Assembly: GCA_021464415.1 (NCBI GenBank)
Contig: CM038471.1
Location: 9,203,386 to 9,267,385 of the forward strand
DNA from: Lonicera japonica
Taxonomy: Eukaryota > Streptophyta > Magnoliopsida > Dipsacales > Caprifoliaceae
DNA length: 64,000 nucleotides
Direction: 5' to 3'
Under the pieces are notes generated by a model that had not been told where the DNA came from, ran no database searches, and saw only the letters and a program-made list of their open reading frames with translations. Positions 43,142 to 55,500 of this stretch are shown here, piece by piece. Both the position numbers and the translations under genes were made by a program. Every line of letters starts with the position of its first letter. Within the stretch, counting starts at the first letter, position 1.

Positions 43142-46100
43142 CTAGATGTCATAAGCTCTAGTCATACCAAGCTCACGATGGATAGTATAAAAACGATCGT
43201 CCGGGAGTGGTTTAGTGAAAATATCCACAAATTGCGATTCGGTGCTAATGAATTCAATATCAACATCACCTTTTTGCACATGATCACAAATAAAATGATG
43301 TCTTATCTCAATGTGCTTAGTACGTGAATGTTGTATAGGGTTCTTGGTCAAGCTAATAGCACTTGTGTTATCACATTTAATGGGAATGTAGCTAAGACTA
43401 ATTCCAAAGTCTTCTAGTTGTTATTTAATATATAAAGTTTGTGCACAATAACTTCCAGCCGCCACGTATTCGGCTTCGGCCGTTGAAAGGGCCACCGAAT
43501 TTTGTTTCTTACTTGACCAAGATACTAGTGCGTGTCTTAGAAAATGACATGTGCCACTAGTGCTTTTCCTATCGATTTTACAACCGACAAAATCCGCATC
43601 GGAATAACTTATTAGGTCAAATGTGTTCTCTCTTGGATACCACAAACCCAAAGAACTAGTGCCGAAAAGATAACGGAATATACGTTTTACGGCATGTAAG
43701 TGCGATTCTTTTGGATCTGCTTGGAATCGTGCGCATAGACAAATACTAAACAAGATGTCCGGCCTAGAAGCCGTCAAATAAAGTAAGCTACCGATCATAC
43801 CTCAATACTTCTTAATGTCTACGCTTTTACCATTTTCATTTTTGTCAATCTTCAACATTGAGCTCATTGGTGTGCTCATAGACTTTACGCCTTCCAAGTC
43901 AAACTTCTTCAATAGTTCTTTGACGTACTTCTCTTGATTGACGAAAATTCCATCTTTGCATTGCTTTACTTGTAAGTCAAGAAAATAATTCATCTATCCC
44001 ATCATGCCCATCTCAAATTCCTTTTGCATACAAGAAGAAAATTATTTGCAAAGATTGTCGTTAGTAGAACCGAAAATAATATCATCAACATAAATTTGCA
44101 CAAGTAGCATATCATTGGTATGATTCTTAATGAATAAAGTAGTGTCTATTTTGCCTCTAACAAACCCATTATTAAGCAAAAATGAACTTAATCTATCATA
44201 CCATACTCTAAGTGCTTATTTCAGTCCATACAAAGCTTTTGACAATTTAAACACATAATCCGGATAGGCATGATTTTCAAAACTGGGAGGTTGTTTTACA
44301 TAAACTTTTTCTTCAATGAAGTCATTCAAGAACGTACTTTTAACATCCATTTGATATAACTTAAAATTTTTGAAACAAGAATAAGCAAGTAGCATGCGAA
44401 TAGCTTCTAAACGTGCTACGGGTGCATAAGTTTCCTCATAATCAATGCTCTCCTCTTGATTGTATCCTTGGGTAACAAGTCTAGCTTTATTTCTAACAAT
44501 AACACTATTTTTATCCTTTTTATTCCGAAATACCAATTGAGTGCCTATAATAGTATGATCATTTGGTTTGGGAATAAATGTCTACACTTTATTTCTCTCA
44601 AATTGATTGAGCTCTTCTTGCATAGCCATCATCCAAGATGCATCTTGTTCGGCTTCATTTATGTTTTTAGGCTCATATTGAGAAACAAATGCCACATTAT
44701 TGCAAACATTTCTTGAAGATGATCTAGTCATGACCTTACTAGATGGCTCTCCAATAATTTGATCAATAGGATGGTTAGACACAAATTTTCAACTCTTAGG
44801 TAAATCATTCGAGTTTTGCTCGGCCTTACTTTCTATCTCCTAAGAAGAAGTTTGAGCAGTAGATAGTTCTTCCTTAGATGTATCATTAATTTGAATATCC
44901 GAAATTTTTTGAATAATTTCAACATCATCATCGGAATGCACTATGGATGCAAAAAGATTAGACTCATCAAAAACAACATGCATAAATTCTTGAACAACTA
45001 AACTTTTCTTATTGTAAACACGATAAGCTTTACTATTAGTAGCATATCCAAGAAATATTCCTTTGTTGGATTTAGCATCAAATTTTTCTAAATGATCATG
45101 ATCATTTAAAATGAAACATTTATAACCAAAAACCTTAAAATATGCAATATTAGGTTTCTTGTCATTCCATAATTCGTAAGGTGTCTTATCTAACTTTTTA
45201 CGAATAATAACACGATTAGTTACATTGCATGCAGTATTAACGACTTCCGCCTAGAAATATTCCGGTAAAGAATGTTCATTTAATATGGTTCTAGATATCT
45301 CTTGAAGAGATATATTTTTTCTTTCAACCACACCAGTTTGTTGAGGAGTTCTAGGTGCCGAAAAGTTATGATTAATACCATGCTCATCACAAAAATTCTC
45401 AATATCAATATTACCAAATTCTCTACCTCTGTCACTTCTAACATGTACAATAGAAGCACCCTTTTCATTTTGAACTTTTCTACATAATTTAGCAAATACT
45501 TGAGGTGTTTCACTTCTATGAGCAAGAAAGAATACCCAAGTAAATTTAGAAAAATCATCAACAATCATAGAGGCACACAATTTACCACCTAAACTAGTAA
45601 CCGAATTAGGTCCAAGTAAATCTAAATGTAACATATCAAGTGGTCTAGTAGTAGTAATATCTTTCTTAGATTTAAAGGAAGACTTGTGTTGTTTACCAAG
45701 TTGACATGCATCACAAATTTTATCTTTAACAAATTTAGTTTAGACATTCCTTTAACTAATTCCTTTTTAGATAATTTGTGAATTAAATCCATATTAGCAT
45801 GACCTAATCTTCTATGCCATAACCAAGAAGCATCATTCAATACGGATAAACATTTAACATCTTGTTGAGACATATCATCAAGTTCAAGAGTATATACGCT
45901 ATTAGATCTATAAGCAACAAACAAGAAAGAATTATCACTAATATTTTTAACAATGCAACATTCGGATTTAAAAATAACTTCATAACCTTTATCACACAAT
46001 TGACTAATACTAAGTAAGTTATGTTTTAAACCGTCAACAAGTAAAACATTATCAATATAAGAAGATTTATTACCAACTTTACCTATACCAATGATTTTGC

Positions 46101-46236
46101 CTTTGGCGTTGTCTCCAAATGTGACGTTGCCTCCTTGTTTAGGAGTAAGACTCAAGAAATTTCTCTTTTCTCCCATCATGTGTTTCGAGCATCCACTATC
46201 AAAGAACCACTTTGTTTTGCTAGCTTTTGCTCTCAT
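43142..46236 (-). pseudogene. SIRE-like pol, broken
   Basis: Open segments on the minus strand give, in order: protease (WFFDSGCSKHMMGEKRNF, 46200), GAG-pre-integrase (WLWHRRLGHANMDLIHKL), integrase core (HVRSDRGREFGN, APRTPQQTGVVERKN, 45634-45251), the RT N-terminus (NKARLVTQGYNQEESIDY, 44536-44216) and RNase H (SYSDADFVGCKIDRKST, STAEAEYVAA, 43798-43421), then the ADIFTKPL-like end (FVDIFTKPLPDDRFY, 43200). At least six stops or frameshifts separate these parts. The RT catalytic YVDD region around 44050-44110 is readable only in fragments. Confidence 0.85.
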
Positions 46237-46242
46237 GCAAAC

Positions 46243-47960
46243 CTACACCAAAATCTTAAGTAATTTCTCTTTTACCCAAAATAAGTTGGGTCCTTTGGAG
46301 TTAGCGTACATAGTGGTTCCTTTAGAAATCCAAGCAAGTTTGTTCTTAGAAAAATCCTTTTTTTTAATAACAAGAATGTGCATTATGAGTGTTTCTTCCA
46401 CAAAATAAACAAAGATTAGTGGGATTATGCGGTGTGCATGTTTTGAAGAAATTTTTGTAATCCTTTTGGTTATGAATTTGATTGTAACCCAAACCGGCTT
46501 TATCAAAGACACACTTTTGTACTCCTAATAGTTTATCCAAGTTATCTTTTTCATTTGTGAACTTGGTTAGACTATAAGTTAAATTCTTTACTTTTTCTTT
46601 CAAATCTTTATTTTCTAGTGCAAGTAAGTTTGAAGTCTCCTTTTCTTTTCCCTTTTTCAAATAGTTGATTTCTTTTTTAAAATCAATGTTTTCCTTTTCT
46701 AAAGTTTCACATTTGGCATAAGTAATGAAATTTTCTTTCTTGAGACTTGTATATCTTTTTGAGAGAATTTCAAATTTAATATGTAATTCTTCAAACATGG
46801 TATATAGTTCATCACATTCATTATGCACACTTTCATTTTTACCAAAATTATCACTAAATGAGCTATAGTTAGAGTTTACCTCATCTTCATTTGCCATAAG
46901 ACAAAGGTTGGCCGTTTCTTCATCGCTAGAACCGGCATCCGATTCTCCTTCTTCGGAATTGCTCCATATTCCTTTTAGTGCATGCTTCACTTGTTTGAAT
47001 ACTTTATCTTGTTTGTCCCTTTTCTCCTTATTTCTAAGTGGACAATTTGGCTTGATATGATCAGGTTCATAGCATTGATAACACTTTTTGATTTCTTCAT
47101 TTTCTCCTTTATGTTGATTTGATCGATCATTGTTACTTCTAGAGGGTGATAGATATTTGTTATTATTTCCTTGAGAATTTTTCTTCTTAGCTAGAAATTT
47201 CATAAATTTTCTAGATAGAAGCGCCATGTCTTCATCACCATTCATTGATATATCACTATCTTCATGTTGGATAGTTTTGAGAGCTAAGGTTTTCTTTGAT
47301 TTTGTATCCGCTTCTTCTTCTTTTTGAAGTTCCTTATCATGAGTTTTTAGAGATCCCAAATGCTTGTCCATACTGAGTGTTTTTCGATTCTTTGCTTCTT
47401 GAATCGCCGTTACTTTCGTTCTCCACTTTTTTGGAAGAATCCTAAGATTTTTTCTTATCTTATCTTCATTAGAATAAACCCTTCTACGAAGATCCAAATC
47501 ATTAATAATAATAGAAAATCTACTATACATGGAGGCATGAGATTCATTAGGCTCCATCTTAAATAATTCATAATCATGAACAAGCATATTTATATTATCA
47601 TATTTAACTTGAGTGGTTCCTTCATAAGTAACCTCAAGTTTGTCCCAAATCTCTTTGGCAGTTTTGCAACTACAGACTTTATTTTATTCATCTATGCTTA
47701 ATGTAAAATTTAAAGAATTTAAAGCTCTAGCATTAAATTGAATTTTTCTAATATTATTTTCATCATATTCGAACATTTTCTTAGGAATAGTCTTTCCATT
47801 TTCATCGATTTTGTTAATTTCATATGGTCCTTCAAATATGACTCTCCATTGCTTAAAATCACCGGCTTGCAAAAATATGCTCATTCTACAATAGCTATAG
47901 TTTTTGCCATCAAACAATAGTGGCCTAGAAGTGGAAAGACCTTCGGAAAAACCGGTTCCT
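46243..47960 (-). pseudogene. SIRE-like gag, broken
   Basis: A first part (FDGKNYSYCRMSIFLQA, 47917-47684) and a long second part (47587-46364, 407 codons) are separated by stops near 47680 and shifts. The second part has the MALLSRKFMKFLAKK block, a CCHC knuckle (CYQCYEPDHIKPNC), an extended Glu/Lys-rich coiled coil and a second CCHC-type finger (CLFCGRNTHNAHSC). That architecture is typical of SIRE/Maximus gag. No ATG remains in front of the first part. Confidence 0.8.
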
Positions 47961-48031
47961 TGATATATAGATATGATCGTAAAACTCTAAGATTGTTCAA
48001 TCAAAATAAGAGTACAACCTCTGATACCAAT

Positions 48032-49585
48032 TATTGGTCGGAAAATAACCCTAGAGGGGTGAATAGGGTTTTAAAAACTTAATACCAAATTAAAACGTTT
48101 TTAAAATGTTTAAACAAAGCAACTTAGTTAAGCAACAATATCTAGGAAATAAACAATTTCAAGTAATCAATCCCAAGACAAACAAATAAGCAATCTCAAA
48201 CTACAAGCAATAATATAGCAATAAAAAAAGAGCTTGAGTTTAGAAAGATTAAACCAATTTGAAGCTCAAGACTTTTTGTCCTAATGGTTCGATTTCCTAA
48301 ATCATACGTTCGCGCTCGGTTAGTTCCCCGAGAATTTTCATTATTCAATCTTCTTCGGGTGAAGATCAAACCTCAATACAAATATTGTTATGCACATAAC
48401 ACTCACAATGTAACTATACCCACTACACTTCTCACAAGATATGCTTTCTTGCTCTACAAAGAGACAAACTCTCTTTTGAAATGAAGAATAATTTGTTTAT
48501 GGTGATACACACCAATAAAATAACTCTCAAGTGTTTACAAGATATAAAAATTAGCTCATACTAGAAGTTGTCAAGTTTTGATCAAAAATATATAGCTCAA
48601 AAGATGAAAGATTGATCAAAATATGTTCTTGAATCTTTGTATATTTGAATATATGAATAATAGAGTATTAGATTGATTCAAGGTATGTTAAAACATGTCT
48701 AGGACCTCATATATATAGCTTACAAAAGTATATGGCCGTTGGGGGTGATTAAGAAAGGTTTTAGGTCAAAGGTATACATTTTCAAACTTTCCAACAGCTA
48801 GTTTTGATGACTACAAATTCAAATTGTTTTGTTAATATCTTCTAATCTAACCGTTGGATCATACTAAAATTTTGGTCAAAAGTGCTACGAGATGTTGTCT
48901 AACTACTGTAAAAATTTAAAATGATCAGAATCCGGGAAGGCCTCCATCAAACCGTTTGATCAAAGCTGTGCAAAAACTGAGCGAATTTTAAATGTAAAAT
49001 AAAAACATTTTTGCAATTTAGCAATTTAGTTCCAAAGACAATTCTAATGGTTTTTGAACCTCAAAGATATGTTTCTAAGATACTTATTTTTATGAGAGCT
49101 TAAAATATGATCATTTAAAATTAATATGAATTTATTTTGAAACTCAGTCTTTGTAAAATGATGTTTTTCAAATAATTTAATTTCAGGCTTGTTTGATTCA
49201 ATCTTTAAAAGACGCATGAATACGTTTGAGCTATAAGGATTTGATGAATAAAGTAACTTTATATAAATCTTAAGCACTCACTCAATTACTGAATTAAGAA
49301 GTCTTCGAATACTTTGATTTGGTTCTTCGAATTGATCTTTACTTGAAACTTTTTCCTGTAAGCTTTTCATATAGTCTTTTGATCATTTGTACTTCATGAT
49401 TTGCATTGAGAGATTTGATCTTCCTTATCTTGTCCAATGATCGAATAGTGAAAGAGTGATCATTGTCATGTTTTTCTTGAATTTTCCAAGTAAATAAACT
49501 ATATACTTATATCAAGAAACACGTTAAATTATGCATGATTGATTTATTGTTATTATCAAAATAAGATTAAGACCTTAGGTCAACA
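48032..49585 (-). repeat. 5' LTR of the SIRE-like element
   Basis: Same as 41089-42634 with many substitutions and small indels. Its inner terminus reads TATTGG where the other LTR has TGTTGG, so one terminal base has mutated. The shared U3 module lies at 48962-48855. Confidence 0.9.
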
Positions 49586-50105
49586 GATAATGCTAATGCT
49601 TCAAAAATCTTGGAGTTGGAAACCGAAGCCCCACTTTGACCACCACCTCCGCCAAATCTTTCTGGGACAATACCACCGCCACCACCATGACAACCGGCAT
49701 GGGTGTTGATAATGATAAAAGGGTATCAACTAACAAGAAATCTACCAGTTTTAACATAATGGCTACTGTTTTAGTGCTCTTATTTACTGTTTTTGTAGGG
49801 ATGCTATTGCTTCATCCGAAGAGGAGGGTGTCATAGTTTTACAAGTGAGTTTATACTTCTTCCTTTTTTTTAGTCCATACATTTATGTGGTTTGCTATTC
49901 AATATGATATCCTTTTGTGTTATTTTAACTTAGAATCTTAAATTATAGTTGGGGTTTGGAGATTGAAAATTTCAAATTATAGGTGGAGGTCGATGCAGTA
50001 GAAGATATAGCTTTAGATTTTCTTTGAATACAAGAACTATAATTTTTCTCATGAAAAGGAATGAGCATTTGTTGATTTTGCTTTATATTTTATTTATTGT
50101 TGTAA
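49586..50105 (+). other. Possible gene remnant split by the SIRE-like insertion
   Basis: A plus-strand frame (49636-49836, non-ATG start) encodes 66 residues ending in a hydrophobic stretch (IMATVLVLLFTVFVGMLLL) and a basic tail, like a small membrane protein. A neighbouring frame that runs across the pre-insertion site (41045-41088 joined to 49591) reads LADGDNANASKILELETEAP followed by proline-rich sequence. Stops interrupt both. It may be a decayed host gene, but I do not recognise it. Confidence 0.2.
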
Positions 50106-50110
50106 CTTAT

Positions 50111-50298
50111 AGTGCTAAGGCTACCACTGGTATAAAGCTCTTGACCTAATAGTATAAGGCTGCCATTGGGACAACCTTGGGGTCGACTTGGAGCTCCCAA
50201 GATCGATTCTCGACATTGTCAAAATAATGCTTGGCCAGCGGTAGCCACGAGGTGCGAGAAAGCTAGCTTGGACAACTCGAGGGGAACAAAAAAAATAG
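50111..50298 (+). mobile_element. SINE copy a
   Basis: A tRNA-like head appears twice (GCTAAGGCTACCACTGG and TATAAGGCTGCCATTGGG), then a B-box-like AGATCGATTCTCG. The GGCCAGCGG and CTTGGACAACTCG blocks are shared with the SINE at 50365, and the copy ends with an A-run. No clean target duplication was found. Confidence 0.5.
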
Positions 50299-50364
50299 CA
50301 TTTTGAAGATTTTTTTTCTGTTTATACTTTTTTGTTTGCTATATTTAAAATACTTGCTCACTAA

Positions 50365-50555
50365 ACCGTAGGTTGGCCCAGTGGCGGTACTGGGTTCCTA
50401 GGGGGGCCAATCCAATTAGCGGGAGATCCCGTGCTCGAATTCCCTCAAGTACAAATTCTCTTTGGCCAGCAGCAGGCTCAATTTCTCAACCTGGTATGAG
50501 TTCCATATCCAATGTGGGGTACGGGACAACTCGGGAAAAGATCAAAAAAAAAAAA
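50365..50555 (+). mobile_element. SINE copy b
   Basis: GTAGGTTGGCCCAGTGGCGG (A-box region), CCCGTGCTCGAATTCCC (B-box match), GGCCAGCAGCAGG and GGGACAACTCGGG, then a 12-A tail at 50544-50555. The shared blocks with copy a identify one family. Open frames across it are incidental. Confidence 0.65.
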
Positions 50556-50560
50556 TAGCT

Positions 50561-51785
50561 ACTTCCTTTGTACCTAGCTGGTTGTGCAGATTTGATTTTA
50601 CCATGGGGAGCGCTTTTTATCTCAACCAAATCCGCAATTTTTTATCAAGATTTTTAGTGGGTTTTATCTTCTTTTATATCTATATATATACACGGCTCTG
50701 TTCTATAAAGGACCGTCATCTCTTTTTAAAACAAAAAAAAGATGGACGGGCCATTTTTAGGCATTATTGGATATATTTTTTGATAAAACTTGGTGAAAAT
50801 GCTCTTGTAATAAGTAGGACATTTCCACAAAATTGGTATATATGTTTAAAACAAAAAAGTTAAAACTGCCCAATTTTTAATTTAGTGCGCTAAAATAACT
50901 AAAAACCATTGTGCCATTAATTTGTGACAACAAATTTAAAAATAACAAAATTTGGTTGACACAATCCAAGTACAAGCTACCATACTCCGACAAGGGCGGG
51001 GAAAACAGTTGCTAAGCGGGTAAATGGAGATTCAGTACAAACTCATTTATAACTCGCAAACTACAAATATGTTCCAAATTTGCCTATGTCAAAGTGCAAC
51101 TCATGACAACAATGTATCTCTTGGGATGCAAAGAATATCAAGGGTGTCGCTATTGAAACACCCCATTTTACTTGGCAATACTCTCAGACAAAAAAATGTG
51201 CAGTTATTCTAATAACACACACCACTCTTTTTTCACCTCTTGCCAACACCACCTCGATGTGATTCCAGCTACCACCCTCACCCTCATTATTTTTCTCTTC
51301 TTCGTTCTGAAACAAATTAATTGTAAACAATTAATTAAATGTAAAAACTTATAACAAAATTTTAAATCATAGAAACTAATTTATTTAAATAATAAAAAGT
51401 TACAAGAATAAAAAGAATTTCATACTTGTGTTAAGTAATAACCATACCCTAGTATTTAGCATTCAAATAAAAAGAAGAAGAAAAAAACGCAGCCTTAAAT
51501 TTGAACAAGGAACCTTCATCTTCCTACAAACACACTGCTAAAATGGTGATTCGTACATTGAGGGATGGTGATATGTACGAAGATAAATACTTAACATGTA
51601 AGAAAAATATAAAAAGTAAATTAATTTACAAACACATTTTACATAAATAATTTGAGACAAATACGTTTGTCAAAACGAAAGATTTAGAAATGAGACAAGT
51701 CAAGTAAATCTACAAAATTGCATAGTAGAATTAATGAAGCTGCTTTATTTTAGGGTTTTTTTTAATTAAAAAAAAGAAATAGGAA
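50561..51785. other. AT-rich spacer downstream of the TNL gene
   Basis: No gene is visible. Short ORFs at 51024-51354 have no recognisable product. Confidence 0.4.
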
Positions 51786-51789
51786 AAAT

Positions 51790-52285
51790 ACAATTAAACC
51801 TCTCTAATTAATAGTGTTGGGACATAATAAAAGCTATAATTTCGAGAATATTAAATTAATAATTATTATTTTAATTTATCAAGTTATTCTTTTATTTTTT
51901 TAAATACTGTTCATTGTTTTTAGTTTTTCGCTTTGCTAACCAATTCTATAATCAAGCAAAGTTTAAGAACCCACCAATAGACGTACATGTACTCGAAAAT
52001 CATAAGTAGATTTAAATGTACTCAAAAGTTATAGTAACACAACTCGACATATATATAATGAAATCAACTATGACACATGAAATGCATAAAGCATAAGGTA
52101 TTAGGAAATTATTAATTTATATATTATATAAGATATATTACAAAAGACTTGTATGAAGTTTGAATAATGTATTATCCTATAAATTTAGTGAATTATTAAT
52201 TTAGAACATTATCTTAAGTCAGGACCGGCAAAAAATATTATTTAATCGATATTATTAATTAATCGGGTATTAAATTATCAAGGAT
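51790..52285. repeat. Degenerate AT-rich inverted-repeat element
   Basis: CTCTAATTAATAGTGTTGGG at the left and its inverse-like partner (ATCGATATTATTAATTAATCGGG) at the right, with GAATATTAAATTAATAA and TTATTAATTTAGAACATT inside, suggest an old MITE. Alignment would be needed to prove the arms. Confidence 0.3.
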
Positions 52286-52418
52286 CTACAGTACCGAAGT
52301 AAATGAAAGAAAATTAAAAAAGGGAAAACGTAGAAAAAATAAAAAAAATGTAAGAAATAGAAGGAAGCATTAAATGTAGCTAGCTAGAAAAGGAAATTAA
52401 GGAGAGCTAGTAAAAGTT

Positions 52419-52498
52419 TTAATAATCTTCATCATCACCATATTTTATTCTTCTCATCCTCCAGTCCGACATGGGTGAATGATAATCATCATCGTCAA

Positions 52499-52531
<33 letters not shown>

Positions 52532-55500
52532 TGAATACTAGGCGTACCCCCCATTTTTTCACTACTAGTATCTCTGGACCAAATGATCTAATACCTACCT
52601 CAATTCCACCATGCTCCCTCCAACGGCAATCAATGCAACAACGAAAAACATCTAAAGTTCGGTAGCCCATAATCATATGCTCCTGGCCAATAATGTTGTC
52701 TGTATCCCTGAGGTAAATTGCTTTTTTCTGTATTGGGTGGTCATGACCAGGCTCCGTGAATGATAACTCCACTCCGACGACTGTAATCGGGCCGCCATGT
52801 CGCTGGCCCGACCAGTGTAAATGCTTACGATGGTTATCTTTGTCATCGAACTCAGCCAATTTACATGATTTGACTTTATTTATCACTTTCAAAATGACAA
52901 AAAAGCTATAGCCCTTGATTTTAGGATTCTGAGGAAGCTGCAACAAACTTGAATGCTCGGTAAAAGTGTGATTGCGGAACCACTCTGGAATAGCACTTCC
53001 TGGAAGTATGATGTTTTCAGGAATACCACTAAAGCATCTCAACGTTCTCTGCACGTACCAAGATAATACAATAAATTAAGCTGTTCAATTAGTAAAAACA
53101 TTATATGTATATAAACATAGTCAAGCTCTAGAAAGGACTTTTTTTTTTAACTAAAGAATGGAATTCCCCTTTTGAGGGAGTAAATAATTGAATTTTTTTC
53201 GATAAAATTTGGTGGGGATGATCTCCATGATAACTAAATAACTCCACCAAATTTCATCAAAAAATTCAATTCAAAAGTGAGTGATCTAACCATCTAAAAT
53301 TTCAACGGTCGAACTGCACGCATATATATCAATCTTTAGTTCACCCACTTCCTGATTGAATTTTTTGATAAAATTTGGTGGATCTACTCATCATATGGAG
53401 ATCATCCCCACTAAAGTTCATCAAAATATTCAATCATTCACCCCCTCAAAAAGGGATATCCGTTCTTTAGTTAAAAGGATGAAACCTTTCTTGTATATAT
53501 ATTACATATATACTCACACCAAAAATACATATGTATGTGTTTATATAGAAGTTAATAGAGAACCTCAAGCCTTCGCTGCAACAACGTACTAGCTACAATC
53601 TCATTCTCTCCACAATCGAGCAATTTCCTGCAATTTTGGAACCAAAAATACCCTAGTTTGCACACGGCAAATCGATCTGCAGAGAGACTCAATGATACAC
53701 AATCATTTGCAAACAATCTCCTTATTCCCGATGGAAGCTCTGGCAGCTCTCGAAGCATTTCGCAACGATTTAACTCAAGGTGTGCAAGTTGAGAAAGTTG
53801 ATTGAGGCTTGGTAGATTTTCAAATTTGTTTCCTCCAAGATGCAACTGTTTCAAAGAGAACAATGACCCAAGACCATCGGGGCTCTCTAACAAATTGCAA
53901 TCAGTGAGATCTAGATGTGTTAACGAAGTTAAACTGCAAATTGGAGGCAACACCAAACTCCTCGTGATTTTTTGACGTTTACCGAGTTGAAACAAAGACT
54001 GGAAAACCGAAGTCTGTGATTGAGATGAGCTCTTGCGGTAGGATAAGACCTTGAGATTTTTCAAACGTTGAATGGAAGGTGGTAGCTTTGTTACAGCAGT
54101 TCCATCTAAAAGGAGCTCCTCTAGACATTCTAAATTCCCCATTTCCTCTGGTAATTTTTCAACTTTTGAGCAGCCCGAGAGAACAAGTGATTTTAGACAT
54201 TTCAGCGTCCAAAGGTTATTCGGAAGAATCTCAAGATTTTTGCACCCACGTAAATCTATCAAAACAAGGTTGCGGATGTTACCAATTGAGGAGGGTAGCT
54301 CTTCTATAGCGGTTTCTTCCAAATATAGCTGCAATAATTTGTCCATATTTTCACGAATCTCCGGGAACTTTTGAAGTTTGACGCAGCCAGAAAGATTGAG
54401 AACCTCAAGATATTCCCAGTGAATAGCTTCTGGAAGGCTTCTAAACTTCTTACACCCAACCAAATTTAAGCAAACAAGCTTTTTCAAAAATCCAATAGAC
54501 GGGTCAACCTTTACCAAACTCGTACACCCTTGAAGAATTAGTTCCTCAAGATTACAGGCCTCTCCCAACTGTGAAATCCCGACTAGGTTTTGCGAATAAC
54601 TAAGGTCAACATATTTAAGGTTTTTCAGCTGCTTCTTCTTCTGTTATATTAGAACAGCAAAAAAAGAAAGAAAAAAATTAGTTGGGATTATTAAAATTAA
54701 CAACATATTTTATATTATTTTATTCAATCAAGGTACGTAGCCGAATTAACTAAACCAAGCAACTTGGATTTGTTTTTCTCTTGTAACATGTACTAATTAT
54801 ATCACCATATTATTTTTCTTTTCTTTTCTTTTTATTTTATGCCTAATATGTCAAGGTAAATTTTTTCGTTTATCTTTTTTCATACTCCTACGGCCTAAAA
54901 TTAATTAAGAGCTTGGCTCAATCTTTCAAAAAATCATAAATTAAGAGGACATGTACCAAATGAACAAAAACTCATAAGAGAGTATGAACCACACAGGCAC
55001 ACATGTAGGTGAGGGGTGTAGACTACACCCGAAAAACCTCAAAAAAGCAGGATTCAAAAATAGATAACAAACACCAATAATAATAATAATAGAGTAGTGC
55101 TTTATTTTTTAATAATTTAAAACATGATAACAATAGTAGTTTGTCCTATGAAAGGCGGATTCAGTGGTGGGCTAACCAGGGCTACAACCATCACAACTTT
55201 TTTCTTGCACTGCTTATGGCCTACTTATTTAACATTCCAGCTCATCATAATGCTATCCATGTTCTTTATTAACATGTATTGTATTTAGAAACTTATTTTT
55301 CTCAAATTGACATCACTTTCTTTTCAGAATATCTCAAATTAAAAGTCTTAATCTTTTGTGCCAGACATAATATAAGCTTGTGGGTGAAGCAGTTAATGTT
55401 TGTGGACTTGTGTTTGCCCTACATAAGCTTCTTAGACATATCTGCTGCATCTATATTTTATGTTGTGTGTATATATTTGGTGATGTTATAGCTGTAATGG

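Larger units (their letters stand above)
41089..49585 (-). mobile_element. SIRE/Maximus-like copia element, degenerate, 8.5 kb
   Basis: LTRs at 41089-42634 and 48032-49585 (about 1.55 kb) are flanked by perfect GATAA duplications (41084-41088, 49586-49590). The minus strand has a tRNA-Met primer site (TGGTATCAGAGG, 48030-48019) and an AAAAAGGGGGAGAT polypurine tract at 42648-42635. The long coiled-coil gag with two zinc knuckles points to the SIRE/Maximus lineage. Stops break both gag and pol. The LTRs differ at dozens of positions, so it is clearly older than the copia element at 24255. No envelope-like ORF is present between pol and the 3' LTR. Confidence 0.9.
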
